The translations under genes and the position numbers were made by a program. The notes under the pieces are model-generated. The model was not told the origin of the DNA. It saw nothing but the letters and a program-made list of their open reading frames with translations, and searched no databases. A DNA stretch of 64,000 nucleotides from Azohydromonas caseinilytica (GTDB lineage: Bacteria; Pseudomonadota; Gammaproteobacteria; Burkholderiales; Burkholderiaceae_C). Positions 17,737-25,911 of this stretch are shown here, piece after piece. The stretch is from contig NZ_JABBFW010000028.1 of assembly GCF_012927045.1 (NCBI RefSeq), positions 1 to 64,000 on the forward strand. The letters are read 5' to 3'. The stretch's first letter is position 1. Each line of letters begins with the position of its first letter.

Positions 17737-18585
17737 TCACCGTGGGCTCATGCGCCGCAGCAGTTCCTTGCGGAACTCCGCCAGCTTGGCCTTGAGGCGC
17801 CGGGCATTGACCTCGCCCGTGCGCAGCAGCAGCTTCTGGCCGGCCGACAGTGCCTCCAGCTCGGGGTCGGCAAACTCGTAGCGGGTCCAGGGCTGCTCGG
17901 CCGGTATCGGGCCCTTGACCTCGGTGAGCTGCACGCGGATCGGCTGCTGGGCATCCGGTGTGGCCAGGAACTGGTCGATCACCTGCAGCAGGCGGTCGTT
18001 GAAGTAGCCGTGCGGATAGCCCAGCGCCTCGTAGCTCTTCTGCAGCTCAGGGTACAGGCGCACGTACAAGTCCACCGCGCGCGCCACGTCCACCGTCTCC
18101 ACCAGCAGCACGAAGGGCGTGTAGCGCAGGCTGTTGTCGGCGGCGATGGCGGTGTCGCCCTCATGCGCCTCCACCATGAAGCGGCCCGGCGTCGGATTGA
18201 CCGGCCACAGCCGCGACGGCGCATGGGTGCGGCCCAGGTTGTCCACGGTGGCCACCAGGCGGCGCGCGAAGTCGTCCACCTGCAGGAAGGTCAGGACGGC
18301 CTTGCGGCCGATCAGATCGGTCAGCGCCGTGCCGATGTCCGCCGCCGCCAGCGGCGTGGCGGCGGCAGGCACCTCGGCGCCCTGCCCCACGTCGGGCAGC
18401 GAGGCCGCCGCGGCAGCGGACGATGCGGCACTGGCGGCCACGGACGGCGGCTCGGACGCCGCCTCGGAAGCGGGCTGGGCGGGCTCGGGCGGCGCGGCCT
18501 CCTCATGGCTGCGCCACAGCAGCGCTGCCGCCGCGGCCGCGGCGACGATGGCGCCCGCGGACAGGACACGACCCATGGGCTTCAT
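17737..18585 (-). CDS. DUF3014 domain protein
   Basis: A 282-residue protein. It has one N-terminal membrane anchor (residues about 6-24), an Ala/Glu/Pro-rich linker to about residue 85, then the DUF3014 domain with DLIGRKAVLTFLQVDDFARR, HAPSRLWPVNPTPGRFMVE and YPHGYFNDRLLQVIDQFL. It is a predicted periplasm-facing protein of unknown role. ATG 18585 (MKPMGRV) was chosen as it gives a positively charged start before the anchor. It heads the operon with the antiporter and ligase; the palindrome at 18630-18645 is a candidate operator for it. Confidence 0.88.
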   Translation of the reverse strand: MKPMGRVLSAGAIVAAAAAAALLWRSHEEAAPPEPAQPASEAASEPPSVAASAASSAAAAASLPDVGQGAEVPAAATPLAAADIGTALTDLIGRKAVLTFLQVDDFARRLVATVDNLGRTHAPSRLWPVNPTPGRFMVEAHEGDTAIAADNSLRYTPFVLLVETVDVARAVDLYVRLYPELQKSYEALGYPHGYFNDRLLQVIDQFLATPDAQQPIRVQLTEVKGPIPAEQPWTRYEFADPELEALSAGQKLLLRTGEVNARRLKAKLAEFRKELLRRMSPR

Positions 18586-18629
18586 GACAGCCCTCCATCG
18601 CCATTGAAGGCCGGCAAGCAAGTGTTCAT

Positions 18630-18645
18630 TTGTACGAATGTACAA
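18630..18645. promoter_or_regulatory. Palindrome TTGTAC-N4-GTACAA upstream of the DUF3014 operon
   Basis: A perfect 6-4-6 inverted repeat lies 45 bases upstream of the DUF3014 start. Form and AT-richness fit a dimeric repressor operator (TetR- or MarR-type). No regulator gene is adjacent. Confidence 0.45.
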
Positions 18646-18740
18646 CCGGTTGCCAGCGGGTCGGACGGCGCGCCTGTGCGCGGCCGCACTGCATGTCGCC
18701 CTGCGCAAGCCCGACCGCGTTCCGCGGCACCTTGCAGGGT

Positions 18741-18852
18741 GCTCCACTCATCTACGAGACCGTGCGCCGGGTGGGCGAGCAGCAGATGGCGCGTTCCGCG
18801 ATGTCGCTGTCCTGGCCGGGCTTGGCGGCCGGGCTGTCGTTTGACCGCTCGT
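18741..18852 (+). pseudogene. Fragment of a formate/nitrite-transporter-type membrane protein
   Basis: APLIYETVRRVGEQQMARSA and SLSWPGLAAGLSF match the cytoplasmic start and first helix of the YfdC/FNT group (IYExVRRxGExELxRPxxSLxWSGxAAGL). It ends after the first helix. No start codon with a ribosome-binding site was found. It is short, so the call is moderate. Confidence 0.5.
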
Positions 18853-18892
18853 ACCGGCTGCCGCCTTGGCATCCCCGGTGGCACCGTCGGTT

Positions 18893-18985
18893 AAAGTACG
18901 CGCGGGTGTCGACGCCAGCAGCCACAGCGGTTGCATGGGCTACGGCAGGTCTTCAGCGCAGGTCGGGCCGCCGCGCGGCTTTCTC
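18893..18985 (+). ncRNA. Candidate cation-responsive leader RNA before an Na+/H+ antiporter
   Basis: The 104 bases before the antiporter start contain GGGTGTCGACGCC, a hairpin GCAGCC-ACAGC-GGTTGC (18918-18934) extended by GCC(A)/(T)GGGC pairing, the motif GGCTACGGCAGGTC and a repeat of CAGGTC. A hairpin GCCGC-CGC-GCGGC followed by TTTC (18967-18983) lies just before the ATG and could be the expression platform. From memory this resembles the nhaA-I (Li+-sensing) riboswitch class found before Na+/H+ antiporter genes, but I could not compare it with the covariance model. Confidence 0.45.
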
Positions 18986-18996
18986 ACGACCTTGCC

Positions 18997-20259
18997 ATGC
19001 CGACCAACACCATCGAGTGGATCGCCGCCGTCCTGTTTGCATTGGCGCTCGTCCATACCTTCTCGACCAAGGTCTTCGAGCACCTGGCCCACACCCAGCC
19101 TCGTCATGCCGGGCTGTGGCACCTGCTTGGCGAGGTGGAGGTGGTGTTTGGTTTCTGGGCCATGGTGCTCATGGCCTTCATGCTCATGCTCGCCGGCAGG
19201 CACGAGGCCACGACCTATCTGGACTCGCGCAACTTCACCGAGCCGATGTTCGTGTTCGCCATCATGGTGATCGCGGGCACCCGGCCGATCCTGCAGTTCG
19301 CCGCCGGCGTGGTGCGCCTGGTGACGCGGCTCATCCCGCTCGCGCCCGGTGTGTCGGCTTACTTCGTGGTGCTGGCCTTCGTGCCGTTGCTGGGCTCCTT
19401 CATCACCGAGCCTGCCGCCATGACGCTGGCCGCGCTGATGCTGCGTGGCGGCGTGTTCGCCGCGCCGGTGAGCACGCGGCTCAAGTACGCCACCGTGGGC
19501 GTGCTGTTCGTCAACGTTTCCATCGGCGGCACGCTTACGCCCTTTGCCGCCCCGCCGGTGCTGATGGTGGCGGGCAAGTGGAACTGGGACATGGCTTTCA
19601 TGGTCACGACCTTCGGCTGGAAGGCGGCACTGGCCGTGGTCGTGAATGCTGCGGCGGCGGCGCTGCTGTTCCGGCGCGAGTTCAGCCGCATGGGCGCCAG
19701 CGCCGGCACGAATGGCAATGTGCAACCGGTGCCCTGGAGCGTCATCCTCGTGCACCTGGCCTTCCTGTTCGGAGTGGTGGTGTTCGCGCACCATCCGGCC
19801 GCGTTCATGGGGCTGTTCCTGTTCTTCATGGGCTTCGCCACGGCCTACCAGCGCCACCAGGATCGCCTGATCCTGCGCGAGGCACTGCTGGTGGCTTTCT
19901 TCCTGGCCGGACTCGTGGTCCTGGGTGGCTTGCAGCAGTGGTGGCTGCAGCCGATCCTCATGAGCATGGACGCCACCGCCGTGTTCTTCGGCGCCACGGC
20001 CCTCACGGCCATCACCGACAACGCCGCGCTGACCTATCTGGGCTCCCTGGTGGAGGGCCTGAGCGACGAGTTCAAGGTGGCCCTGGTGGCCGGCGCCGTC
20101 ACGGGCGGCGGGCTGACCGTCATCGCCAACGCGCCCAACCCGGCCGGCGTGGCCATCCTGCGTCACAGCTTCGAGGACCAGACCATCAATCCACTGGGAC
20201 TGCTGGCCGCCGCGCTGCCGCCCACGCTCGTGGCAATGCTGGCGTTCCGGATACTGTAG
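18997..20259 (+). CDS. Putative Na+/H+ antiporter (NhaD-like, ion-transporter superfamily)
   Basis: A 420-residue protein with about 10-12 membrane helices. GSFITEPAAMTLAALML, GGTLTPFAAPPVLMVA and the mirror motif ITDNAALTYLG with IANAPNPAG form the two inverted half-repeats with Asn/Asp-bearing unwound regions, typical of the putative Na+/H+ antiporter family related to NhaD. It would extrude Na+ (or Li+) in exchange for H+. ATG 18997 starts MPTNTIEWIAAVLF; there is no evident Shine-Dalgarno sequence, which fits the idea that the structured leader upstream controls translation or termination. Confidence 0.85.
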   Translation: MPTNTIEWIAAVLFALALVHTFSTKVFEHLAHTQPRHAGLWHLLGEVEVVFGFWAMVLMAFMLMLAGRHEATTYLDSRNFTEPMFVFAIMVIAGTRPILQFAAGVVRLVTRLIPLAPGVSAYFVVLAFVPLLGSFITEPAAMTLAALMLRGGVFAAPVSTRLKYATVGVLFVNVSIGGTLTPFAAPPVLMVAGKWNWDMAFMVTTFGWKAALAVVVNAAAAALLFRREFSRMGASAGTNGNVQPVPWSVILVHLAFLFGVVVFAHHPAAFMGLFLFFMGFATAYQRHQDRLILREALLVAFFLAGLVVLGGLQQWWLQPILMSMDATAVFFGATALTAITDNAALTYLGSLVEGLSDEFKVALVAGAVTGGGLTVIANAPNPAGVAILRHSFEDQTINPLGLLAAALPPTLVAMLAFRIL

Positions 20260-20274
20260 CGTCAGGCTTGGCCC

Positions 20275-20717
20275 CCGCTGACTTGGTCGTGGGCAACCAC
20301 GGCCGGACGCTGGGCATGTCGCAGACCACGCAACGGTACGTGGATGTGTTCTGGGAGCTGATCCACGAAATCCTGAACGCGGTGCTGTTCGTGCTCATCG
20401 GCATGGAGGTGATCCTGATCCCCTTCGGCCCGGGCATGTGGTCCGCGGTGGTGGTGGCCCTGGCCGTCACGCTGCTGGCCCGGGCCCAGACGGTGGGCCT
20501 GCCCGTCGGGCTCGCGCCCGGGTGGTTCAAGCTGCCGCGCGGCACGGGCCGGGGCTGACCTGGGGTGGCCTGCGCGGGGGCATCTCGTTGGCGCTGGCGC
20601 TGTCGATACCCTCGGGTACCGGGCGTGACCTGCTAGTCCCGCTGACCTGCGCGGTGGTCGTGATCTCCGTGCTGGTGCAGGGCCTGTCCATTGGCAAGGT
20701 CGTCAAAGCCTCCATGT
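20275..20717 (+). pseudogene. C-terminal remnant of an NhaP-type (CPA1) Na+/H+ antiporter
   Basis: ADLVVGNHGRTLGMSQTTQR and VDVFWELIHEILNAVLFVLI match the second half of NhaP. Near 20545 the frame shifts and LTWGGLRGGISLALALSIPS with LVQGLSIGKVVK continues in another frame. The N-terminal half is absent; the fragment begins 15 bases after the NhaD-like gene. So two antiporter genes once stood here and one decayed. Confidence 0.8.
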
Positions 20718-20854
20718 GCCAGTCCGCTCCGGGCGTACCCACGGCGCACGAGGCTGCACCGTGGACCAACGCCGGCGGGTCGTGACAGCCTGCCGAAGGC
20801 CATCCCGGCCTCAACTCATGCCGCCTTCGGGTTCGCGCTGCTGTCCGGCGGCCG

Positions 20855-21553
20855 TCAGGACGAGCCTGGCGTTGCAGACGCAACGGGCTCGGGCTTGCAA
20901 GCCGGCTGGAGGTACAGGCCGCCGCCTTGATCCGGGGCCAGCAAGGGCGCATACAGCGTGAGGGACGGCTGTCCCTCCCTGCCAGGCTGCCAGCGTGCCG
21001 CGGGCTTGTCCTCGGTCGGATGACTGGGATAGTGCTCGAACCGTTCACGCAACTCCTGGCGCAAGCGGCTTGCCTGCACGGCATCGGCGTCCTTGGCGAA
21101 CTGGACCGTGATCGTGGCCACCTGGAAAACCTGCCGCGGTCCGGCGGAGGGCACGGGCTCGAAGGCCACCACCAGCCTGGAGCCTGCGGGCCCCTTGAGC
21201 ATCGAGCGCGGACGCCAGGAGTAGCCCATGTCTTCGCACACGGCGCTCAGCGAAGCCAGGGCCTGCAGCGCCGGTGCATTGAACCAGCGCCAGGGCCAGT
21301 AAGTCAGCACCATGTTGACGGCCCCTGCGTCGCCCCTGAGGGCGCGAGCAATGCGGCGCTGGCCACGCATGCGCGCCGTGGAAGGCCCGGGCAGGTTCAC
21401 CTGCAGCCAGGGCAGGGTCAGCAGCGATCCCAGGCCGGCCCCCACGCAGACGCGCTCGATGCACGGGGCGGGCAAAGGCTCTTCGGCCGCGGCATGGGCC
21501 GGACACGCCAGAAGGTTGCCCATCAGCAGCAATGGCAAGACAACGGATTTCAC
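20855..21553 (-). CDS. Exported protein of unknown function
   Basis: A 232-residue protein. A GTG start at 21553 gives a good signal peptide (MKSVVLPLLLMGNLLACPAHA). The mature part contains PCIERVCVGAGLGSLLTLPW, a central VCEDMGYSWRPRSMLKGPAG and a terminal YLQPACKPE; four Cys may form two disulfides. No family was recognised. Convergence with the NhaP remnant leaves it isolated, but codon use and the signal peptide support a real gene. The start is the least certain point. Confidence 0.6.
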   Translation of the reverse strand: MKSVVLPLLLMGNLLACPAHAAAEEPLPAPCIERVCVGAGLGSLLTLPWLQVNLPGPSTARMRGQRRIARALRGDAGAVNMVLTYWPWRWFNAPALQALASLSAVCEDMGYSWRPRSMLKGPAGSRLVVAFEPVPSAGPRQVFQVATITVQFAKDADAVQASRLRQELRERFEHYPSHPTEDKPAARWQPGREGQPSLTLYAPLLAPDQGGGLYLQPACKPEPVASATPGSS

Positions 21554-22008
21554 GAGTGGAATTGCGACAAGGAGCCGCTGGATCGAGCGGCGAAGCGAGA
21601 GCACGGAGACGGCGGGCCGCGCCGCGCACGCGCTGCAGCGTGAGCAAAAGCAGCTTACGGAATTCTCAGCGCGGGACCAGAGATGTTGCAGCGCAGCCGC
21701 TCTGGGCTGCCGCAATGCAGTCTCTTCGCTCCGTTCCTGCGGCCGAGCGCGCTCCCGACGATGCCTCTCAGTATGCCCCGCGCGCTCTTGTCCTGCTGCC
21801 GCTGCTCCATAGTGCCCGGCTCCCGCGCCTGCAATTGGACTCACGTGCGCAGCAGCACGCGTGCTCGTGGACCGCCGCCAGCAGTTCCTTGCCGGCAATG
21901 CCCGGGCGGCCAAGCCCGGCAGGGTGAATTCTTGATGCAGCGCAAGCCGGGCATTCGTAGCCGAACCACCATGCGTTGCATGGAGTGGAGGCAAGCAAGG
22001 AGGCTGCC
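21554..22008. other. Intergenic stretch without recognised features
   Basis: About 455 bases between the exported protein gene and the next small gene. GC is somewhat lower. I found no recognisable gene fragment, repeat or hairpin beyond a weak match of AGCCGGGCATTC-type words. It may hold promoters for both flanking genes, which diverge. Confidence 0.4.
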
Positions 22009-22332
22009 ATGCGACACCTGAGCACCGCCATCGTTGCGACTGCGCTTGTCAGCGCTGCGCTTTCGTCCTGGAGCCAGCCGGGCCCGGCTGCCAGTGCGCC
22101 CATGCACGGCCCCAGGACCCACTGGGGACGTGACTACACCCCGGGCTGGGCCATGATGAGCGAGGCCGAGCGCAAGGAGCACCGCGAGCACATGCAGGGC
22201 TTCAAGACCTACGAGGAGTGCAAGGCCTACATGGACAAGCACCACGAGGAGATGGCCGCGCGCGTGAAGGAGCGCGGTGGCAAGCCGCTGGCGCAGCCGC
22301 GGCGCGACGCCTGCGCCGGGCTCAGGAAGTAG
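22009..22332 (+). CDS. Small periplasmic protein of unknown function
   Basis: A 107-residue protein. The signal peptide MRHLSTAIVATALVSAALSS is followed by a charged, helical mature part (WAMMSEAERKEHREHMQGF, ECKAYMDKHHEEMAARVKER) with two Cys (in EECK and DACAGL). Such short Glu/Lys/His-rich secreted proteins recur in Burkholderiales metal and envelope loci, but I know no function. ATG 22009 is preceded by AAGGAGG at good spacing. Confidence 0.7.
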   Translation: MRHLSTAIVATALVSAALSSWSQPGPAASAPMHGPRTHWGRDYTPGWAMMSEAERKEHREHMQGFKTYEECKAYMDKHHEEMAARVKERGGKPLAQPRRDACAGLRK

Positions 22333-22427
22333 GGCCTGGACACGCCGTCTCTGCCCAGTGGTCGATTTCGCAACGGACCTGGCACATTCGTACATCCCGG
22401 CAGCGCCGGTCAAGCCAAGTTTGCCTT

Positions 22428-23060
22428 CTACAGAGGCGGCTTTTTCCCGACCATGCCGATCAGCGCCGACATGCCGCGGTGCCCTTCACCCTCCTCGATC
22501 ACCGCGTCGTAGGCGCGCAGCTCGACGATGTCGAGTGCCTTGAACGAGGCTGCGAGCAGCTCTTCGGTATACAGGTGCTCCGCGAACGGCGGGCCGCCCG
22601 TCTTGTAGTCGAGCTGCCTCGGGGTGTAGCCCTGCAGCACGAGATGCCCCTCGGGCTTGAGCGTCGTGACGATGTTCTCGAAGAGGCGCGCGCGCATGGC
22701 CGGGTTGGCGAACTGCACGAACATCGCGACGACGTAGTCGTAGGCGCCGGGCTGCCAGGTGCGGGCGTCGCAGTCCGCCTGCTGGAAGTTGACGTGCACG
22801 CCCTTGAGGCGGGCGAGCTCCCTGGCCTTGGCGATGCCGACGTCGGAAAGGTCGAAGGCATCGACCTGCAGGCCGCGCCCGGCCAGCCACACGCTGTTGC
22901 GCCCCTCTCCATCGGCCACGCACAGCACCTTTCGCCCCGGGACGAAAAGGTTGCGGTGGCTGGCCAGGTAGGCGTTGGGCGCGGTGCCGAACAGGTACTC
23001 GGCGCGATCGAAGCGCTGGTTCCAGGTCTGCTGGGCATCGGGGAAGCCGGTGTTGTCCAT
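22428..23060 (-). CDS. Class I SAM-dependent methyltransferase
   Basis: A 210-residue protein with the Rossmann methyltransferase motifs RKVLCVADGEGRNSVWLA (motif I, about 43-60, with a D-G-E-G variant), VDAFDLSDVGI (acidic end of strand 2), YDYVVAMFVQF and PEGHLVLQGYTPRQ. It resembles the TehB/thiopurine-type small-molecule methyltransferase group. ATG 23060 (MDNTGFPD) is the natural start. It lies 41 bases downstream of the persulfide dioxygenase gene on the same strand, so it may methylate a sulfur or chalcogen compound (inference). Confidence 0.85.
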   Translation of the reverse strand: MDNTGFPDAQQTWNQRFDRAEYLFGTAPNAYLASHRNLFVPGRKVLCVADGEGRNSVWLAGRGLQVDAFDLSDVGIAKARELARLKGVHVNFQQADCDARTWQPGAYDYVVAMFVQFANPAMRARLFENIVTTLKPEGHLVLQGYTPRQLDYKTGGPPFAEHLYTEELLAASFKALDIVELRAYDAVIEEGEGHRGMSALIGMVGKKPPL

Positions 23061-23101
23061 GGGTGTCGGGGGATGGGTCAATGCAGGCCAGCCGGGTGCC
23101 T

Positions 23102-23851
23102 TCAGCCCTGCGGGCTCTGGGCCATCTGGGGGCAGAATTGCTGCAGCTGCTCGGGCAGGTGGCCGGGGCACACGCCGCACTGCCGGTTGCCCGGCACCGC
23201 GTAGTCGATGAACTTGGGATAAGCCAGGTTCAGGCCGGCCATGATCCGCTTGAACTCCTCCATGGTCTTGCCGCCTCCGAGGCGCGGATTGCGGACCTTC
23301 TCCTGCGCCACCGAGGAGACATGGCGCCCGCTGTAGTCGTGCGCCGGGTAGACCAGGGTTTCGTCGGCCAGCGTGAAGAGCTTTTGCGTGACGCTGCGGT
23401 ACAGCGCCTCGGCGTCGCCGTTCTGGAAGTCGGTGCGCCCGCAGCCGTCGATGAGCAGCGCGTCGCCGGTGAAGACGCGGTCCGCCATGCGGTAGGCGAA
23501 GTGGCCGTCGGTGTGGCCGGGCGTGTGCAGGGCGTCGAGCGCGATCGATCCGAGCTGCACCGGCTTGCCTTCCTCGACGGGCAGATCCACGCAGGGCAGG
23601 CGGTCGATGGCGGGAGCGGCGATCCGGCTGCCCGTGCGCTTCTTGAGCTCCAGGGCGGCCGTGATGTGGTCGGCATGGATGTGCGTGTCGAGGGTGCAGG
23701 CCAGCCGCAGGCCCAGCGCCTGGAGCACTTGGAGGTCGCGGTCCATGGCGTTGATCACCGGGTCGATCAGCACGGCCTGGCCGGTGTGCTCGCAGCCCAG
23801 CAAGTAGGTGTAGGTGCTGGAAACCAGTTCGAAGAGCTGCCTGAAGATCAC
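23102..23851 (-). CDS. Persulfide dioxygenase, ETHE1-type MBL hydrolase
   Basis: A 249-residue protein of ETHE1/SdoA type, which oxidises glutathione persulfide to sulfite with a single Fe(II). Motifs: THIHADH (about 56-62), PGHTDGH (111-117), TGD (128-130) and the ETHE1-specific GRTDFQNGD (138-146). The C-terminus carries CGVCPGHLPEQL. GTG 23851 was chosen because AGGAGG lies exactly 6 bases before it. It belongs to the minus-strand sulfur block with the YeeE genes and BigR. The family call is firm, the enzymatic role well supported. Confidence 0.9.
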   Translation of the reverse strand: MIFRQLFELVSSTYTYLLGCEHTGQAVLIDPVINAMDRDLQVLQALGLRLACTLDTHIHADHITAALELKKRTGSRIAAPAIDRLPCVDLPVEEGKPVQLGSIALDALHTPGHTDGHFAYRMADRVFTGDALLIDGCGRTDFQNGDAEALYRSVTQKLFTLADETLVYPAHDYSGRHVSSVAQEKVRNPRLGGGKTMEEFKRIMAGLNLAYPKFIDYAVPGNRQCGVCPGHLPEQLQQFCPQMAQSPQG

Positions 23852-23950
23852 GGTGGGCCTCCTGCCGAAAACGGCGGTTGATGGATATCGGCCATGGCGG
23901 GCCACGGGGTGGACATCGCGGTGCCGGGCAAGCGGCTTGCGAGGGCCGTG

Positions 23951-24619
23951 CTAATCGAGCCCGGCGGCGGCCTCGTCGGTGGCCTGGAACCGGTCCATGC
24001 GCAGCAGCACCGCCACCACCAGCATGGCGGCCACCGGGCCCGCCGCCGGGTAGAGGATGGACGCCACCACGGGTGCCACCAGCACCAGCTGCCGCAGGCC
24101 CACGCTGTAGAGCACGCCGGCCTTGCGCACGTAGGCCATGCCGGCCGTGTGCCACTGCTTCCTGGCCGGCGAGTTCACCGGCATGCCGCCGACGAAGCCG
24201 ACATGGTTGTAGTAGCGCACGGCCACCACCGAGGACACCAGCGAGGCAAACAGCAGCGCCAGCAGCACCAGCTCCAGCGCCAGGCGCGGCGTGAAGGGCG
24301 CCGCGCCCCGTCCCATGCCGGCGAAGGCCTCGTGCAGGGACGGCGCCGCCAGCGTCACCGTGCCCATGAGACCGAGCGCGGCGGTGGACGCGGTCATCGT
24401 CGCGGACATGAGCGAGTTGCGCAGGGTCTGCACCGCCAGGATCTCGCTGCCCGGCTGGGCGGACACCGCGGCGAACCACGCCTCGCGCAGCGTGGCGTGG
24501 GCACTGCGCGCCCAGCGCTCGGGCCGCAGCCGCTGCGCCACGAACAGCCAGACCTCGTAGGCCAGCAGCACGCCCACCGTCACGAAGACCGGCACCCAGG
24601 CCCACGCACCGTGATCCAT
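23951..24619 (-). CDS. DUF599 membrane protein
   Basis: A 222-residue protein with four or five hydrophobic segments and the DUF599 signature QTLRNSLMSATMTASTAALGLMG plus VRYYNHVGF. The function is unknown. It starts 8 bases after the stop of the upstream yeeE-like gene, within the same operon as BigR and the YeeE/YedE halves. Confidence 0.88.
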   Translation of the reverse strand: MDHGAWAWVPVFVTVGVLLAYEVWLFVAQRLRPERWARSAHATLREAWFAAVSAQPGSEILAVQTLRNSLMSATMTASTAALGLMGTVTLAAPSLHEAFAGMGRGAAPFTPRLALELVLLALLFASLVSSVVAVRYYNHVGFVGGMPVNSPARKQWHTAGMAYVRKAGVLYSVGLRQLVLVAPVVASILYPAAGPVAAMLVVAVLLRMDRFQATDEAAAGLD

Positions 24620-24626
24620 GGCGGCT

Positions 24627-25064
24627 TCAGGCGGCTTGGCGCTGATGGATGTGCCTGCGGCGCTCCAGCAGCTCGTACAGGCCCATGCCCGCCAGCATGG
24701 CGACGACGAACACCACGGCCTTGGCCTCGCCCAGGCCCAGCGCCGTCAGCGCCGGCCCCGGGCAGAAGCCGGCGATGCCCCAGCCGATGCCAAACAGCGT
24801 GCTGCCCGCCACCAGCCGGCGGTCGATGTCGCGCGCGGTGGGCAGCTTCATCTCGGCGCCCAGCAGCGAGACGGTGCGCCGGCGCGCGAGCGTGAAGGCC
24901 ACGAGGCCGACAGCGATGGCGCCCGCCATCACGAAAGCCAGCGAGGGGTCCCAGGCGCCCGCAAGGTCCAGGAAGCCCAGCACCTTGGCCGGGTTGGCCA
25001 TGCCGGAAACGATCAGGCCCAGCCCGAAGACCAGGCCAGCGAGCAATGCGGTCAGTGCGAACAT
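24627..25064 (-). CDS. YeeE/YedE-family half-transporter (DUF6691 type)
   Basis: A 145-residue membrane protein. [21 protein letters not shown] and [16 protein letters not shown] are the YeeE/YedE motifs, with a Cys in the GxCPGP loop that in this family handles sulfur (thiosulfate or sulfide-derived) at the membrane. It is paired with a second half of similar size (25075-25509), 10 bases upstream in the operon; the two together equal one full YeeE. It likely imports or handles reduced sulfur species. Confidence 0.88.
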   Translation of the reverse strand: MFALTALLAGLVFGLGLIVSGMANPAKVLGFLDLAGAWDPSLAFVMAGAIAVGLVAFTLARRRTVSLLGAEMKLPTARDIDRRLVAGSTLFGIGWGIAGFCPGPALTALGLGEAKAVVFVVAMLAGMGLYELLERRRHIHQRQAA

Positions 25065-25074
25065 CAAAGCCTCC

Positions 25075-25509
25075 TCAGAAGCCGAGCACGTGGCGCGCCA
25101 CGAACACCGTGGCGAAGCCCGCGGCCATGAAGGTGACGGTGGCCACGAGCGAGCGCGGCGACAGGCGCGAGATCCCGCACACGCCGTGGCCGCTGGTGCA
25201 GCCGGAGCCGTAGCGCGTGCCCACGCCCACCAGCAGGCCGGCCACGACCAGGGCGCCATAGCCGGCGTCGATGCGCACCTCGGGCGCGTCGGCAAAAAGC
25301 ATGTAGACCAGCGGTGCGCCGATCAGGCCGGCCAGGAAGGCCACGCGCCAGGCGATGTCGCCGCGCAGCGGCTTGAGCAGCCCGCCCAGGATGCCGCTGA
25401 TGCCGGCGATGCGGCCGTTGAGCAGCACGAACAGGGCCGCGGCGATGCCGATGAGCACGCCGCCGGCCAGGGCGGGCCAGGGCGTGAACGCGTTCCAGTC
25501 CAGGGTCAT
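25075..25509 (-). CDS. YeeE/YedE-family half-transporter
   Basis: A 144-residue membrane protein. [14 protein letters not shown] and [20 protein letters not shown] are YeeE/YedE motifs; the [12 protein letters not shown] loop carries two Cys. It starts with ATG 25509 directly behind bigR (3-base gap). It is the other half of the split sulfur transporter, a common arrangement next to BigR-type repressors. Confidence 0.9.
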   Translation of the reverse strand: MTLDWNAFTPWPALAGGVLIGIAAALFVLLNGRIAGISGILGGLLKPLRGDIAWRVAFLAGLIGAPLVYMLFADAPEVRIDAGYGALVVAGLLVGVGTRYGSGCTSGHGVCGISRLSPRSLVATVTFMAAGFATVFVARHVLGF

Positions 25510-25512
25510 GAC

Positions 25513-25833
25513 TTACTCCTTGGGGCAGTACAGGCGATAGAGCAGCGCCAGGATCTCCAGCAGCGCGGGATCGGCGACGCTGTAGAAGACGTTCTTCCCC
25601 TCGCGGCGCGTGCTGACCACGCCCTCGTTGCGCAGCACGCCCAGCTGCTGCGACAGCGTGGGCTGGCGGATGCCCAGCCGCTGCTCCAGATCGCTCACGC
25701 ACATCTCGCCCTGCGAGAGCTGGCACAGCAGCAGCAGCCGGTCCTCGTTGGCCAGCACCTTGAGCGCGCCGACGGCGCGCCCGGCGGCGCTGCGCAGCAC
25801 GTCCGGGTCGATGGCAATGGGGGTGACGGGCAT
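25513..25833 (-). CDS. bigR: ArsR-family sulfide/persulfide sensor, BigR/SqrR-like
   Basis: A 106-residue winged-helix repressor. The helix-turn-helix is [23 protein letters not shown], the wing [10 protein letters not shown]. Cys residues at about 37, 45 and 103 include the pair that in BigR/SqrR forms a di- or tetrasulfide with reactive sulfur and releases DNA. It is first gene of the minus-strand operon with the two YeeE halves and divergent from the MBL/SQR operon; overlapping promoters between them make dual control likely. Confidence 0.88.
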   Translation of the reverse strand: MPVTPIAIDPDVLRSAAGRAVGALKVLANEDRLLLLCQLSQGEMCVSDLEQRLGIRQPTLSQQLGVLRNEGVVSTRREGKNVFYSVADPALLEILALLYRLYCPKE

Positions 25834-25852
25834 GTTGTCTTCCTCGTTTTAC

Positions 25853-25889
25853 TTGACTACATTATATTCATTTACATAGTATCAATCAA
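25853..25889. promoter_or_regulatory. Overlapping divergent sigma70 promoters, BigR control region
   Basis: Plus strand: -35 TTGACT (25853-25858), 18 bases, -10 TAGTAT (25877-25882). Minus strand: -35 TTGATT (complement of 25884-25889), 17 bases, -10 TATAAT (complement of 25861-25866). The two promoters interlock in a markedly AT-rich island, so one BigR dimer bound here could block both operons. Confidence 0.75.
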
Positions 25890-25911
25890 TAGATCAACAA
25901 CGAGGAGCCCC

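Noticed and set aside
16207-18894. An 895-codon plus-strand open frame
   Set aside because: It is antisense to the ligase, antiporter and DUF3014 genes, and its Gln/Arg/His-rich composition is typical of the shadow of hydrophobic genes.
22428-24605. A 725-codon minus-strand open frame across the methyltransferase, dioxygenase and DUF599 genes
   Set aside because: Only its end (22428-23060) is a recognisable gene. The rest is the out-of-frame shadow of the persulfide dioxygenase and DUF599 genes, caused by high GC.
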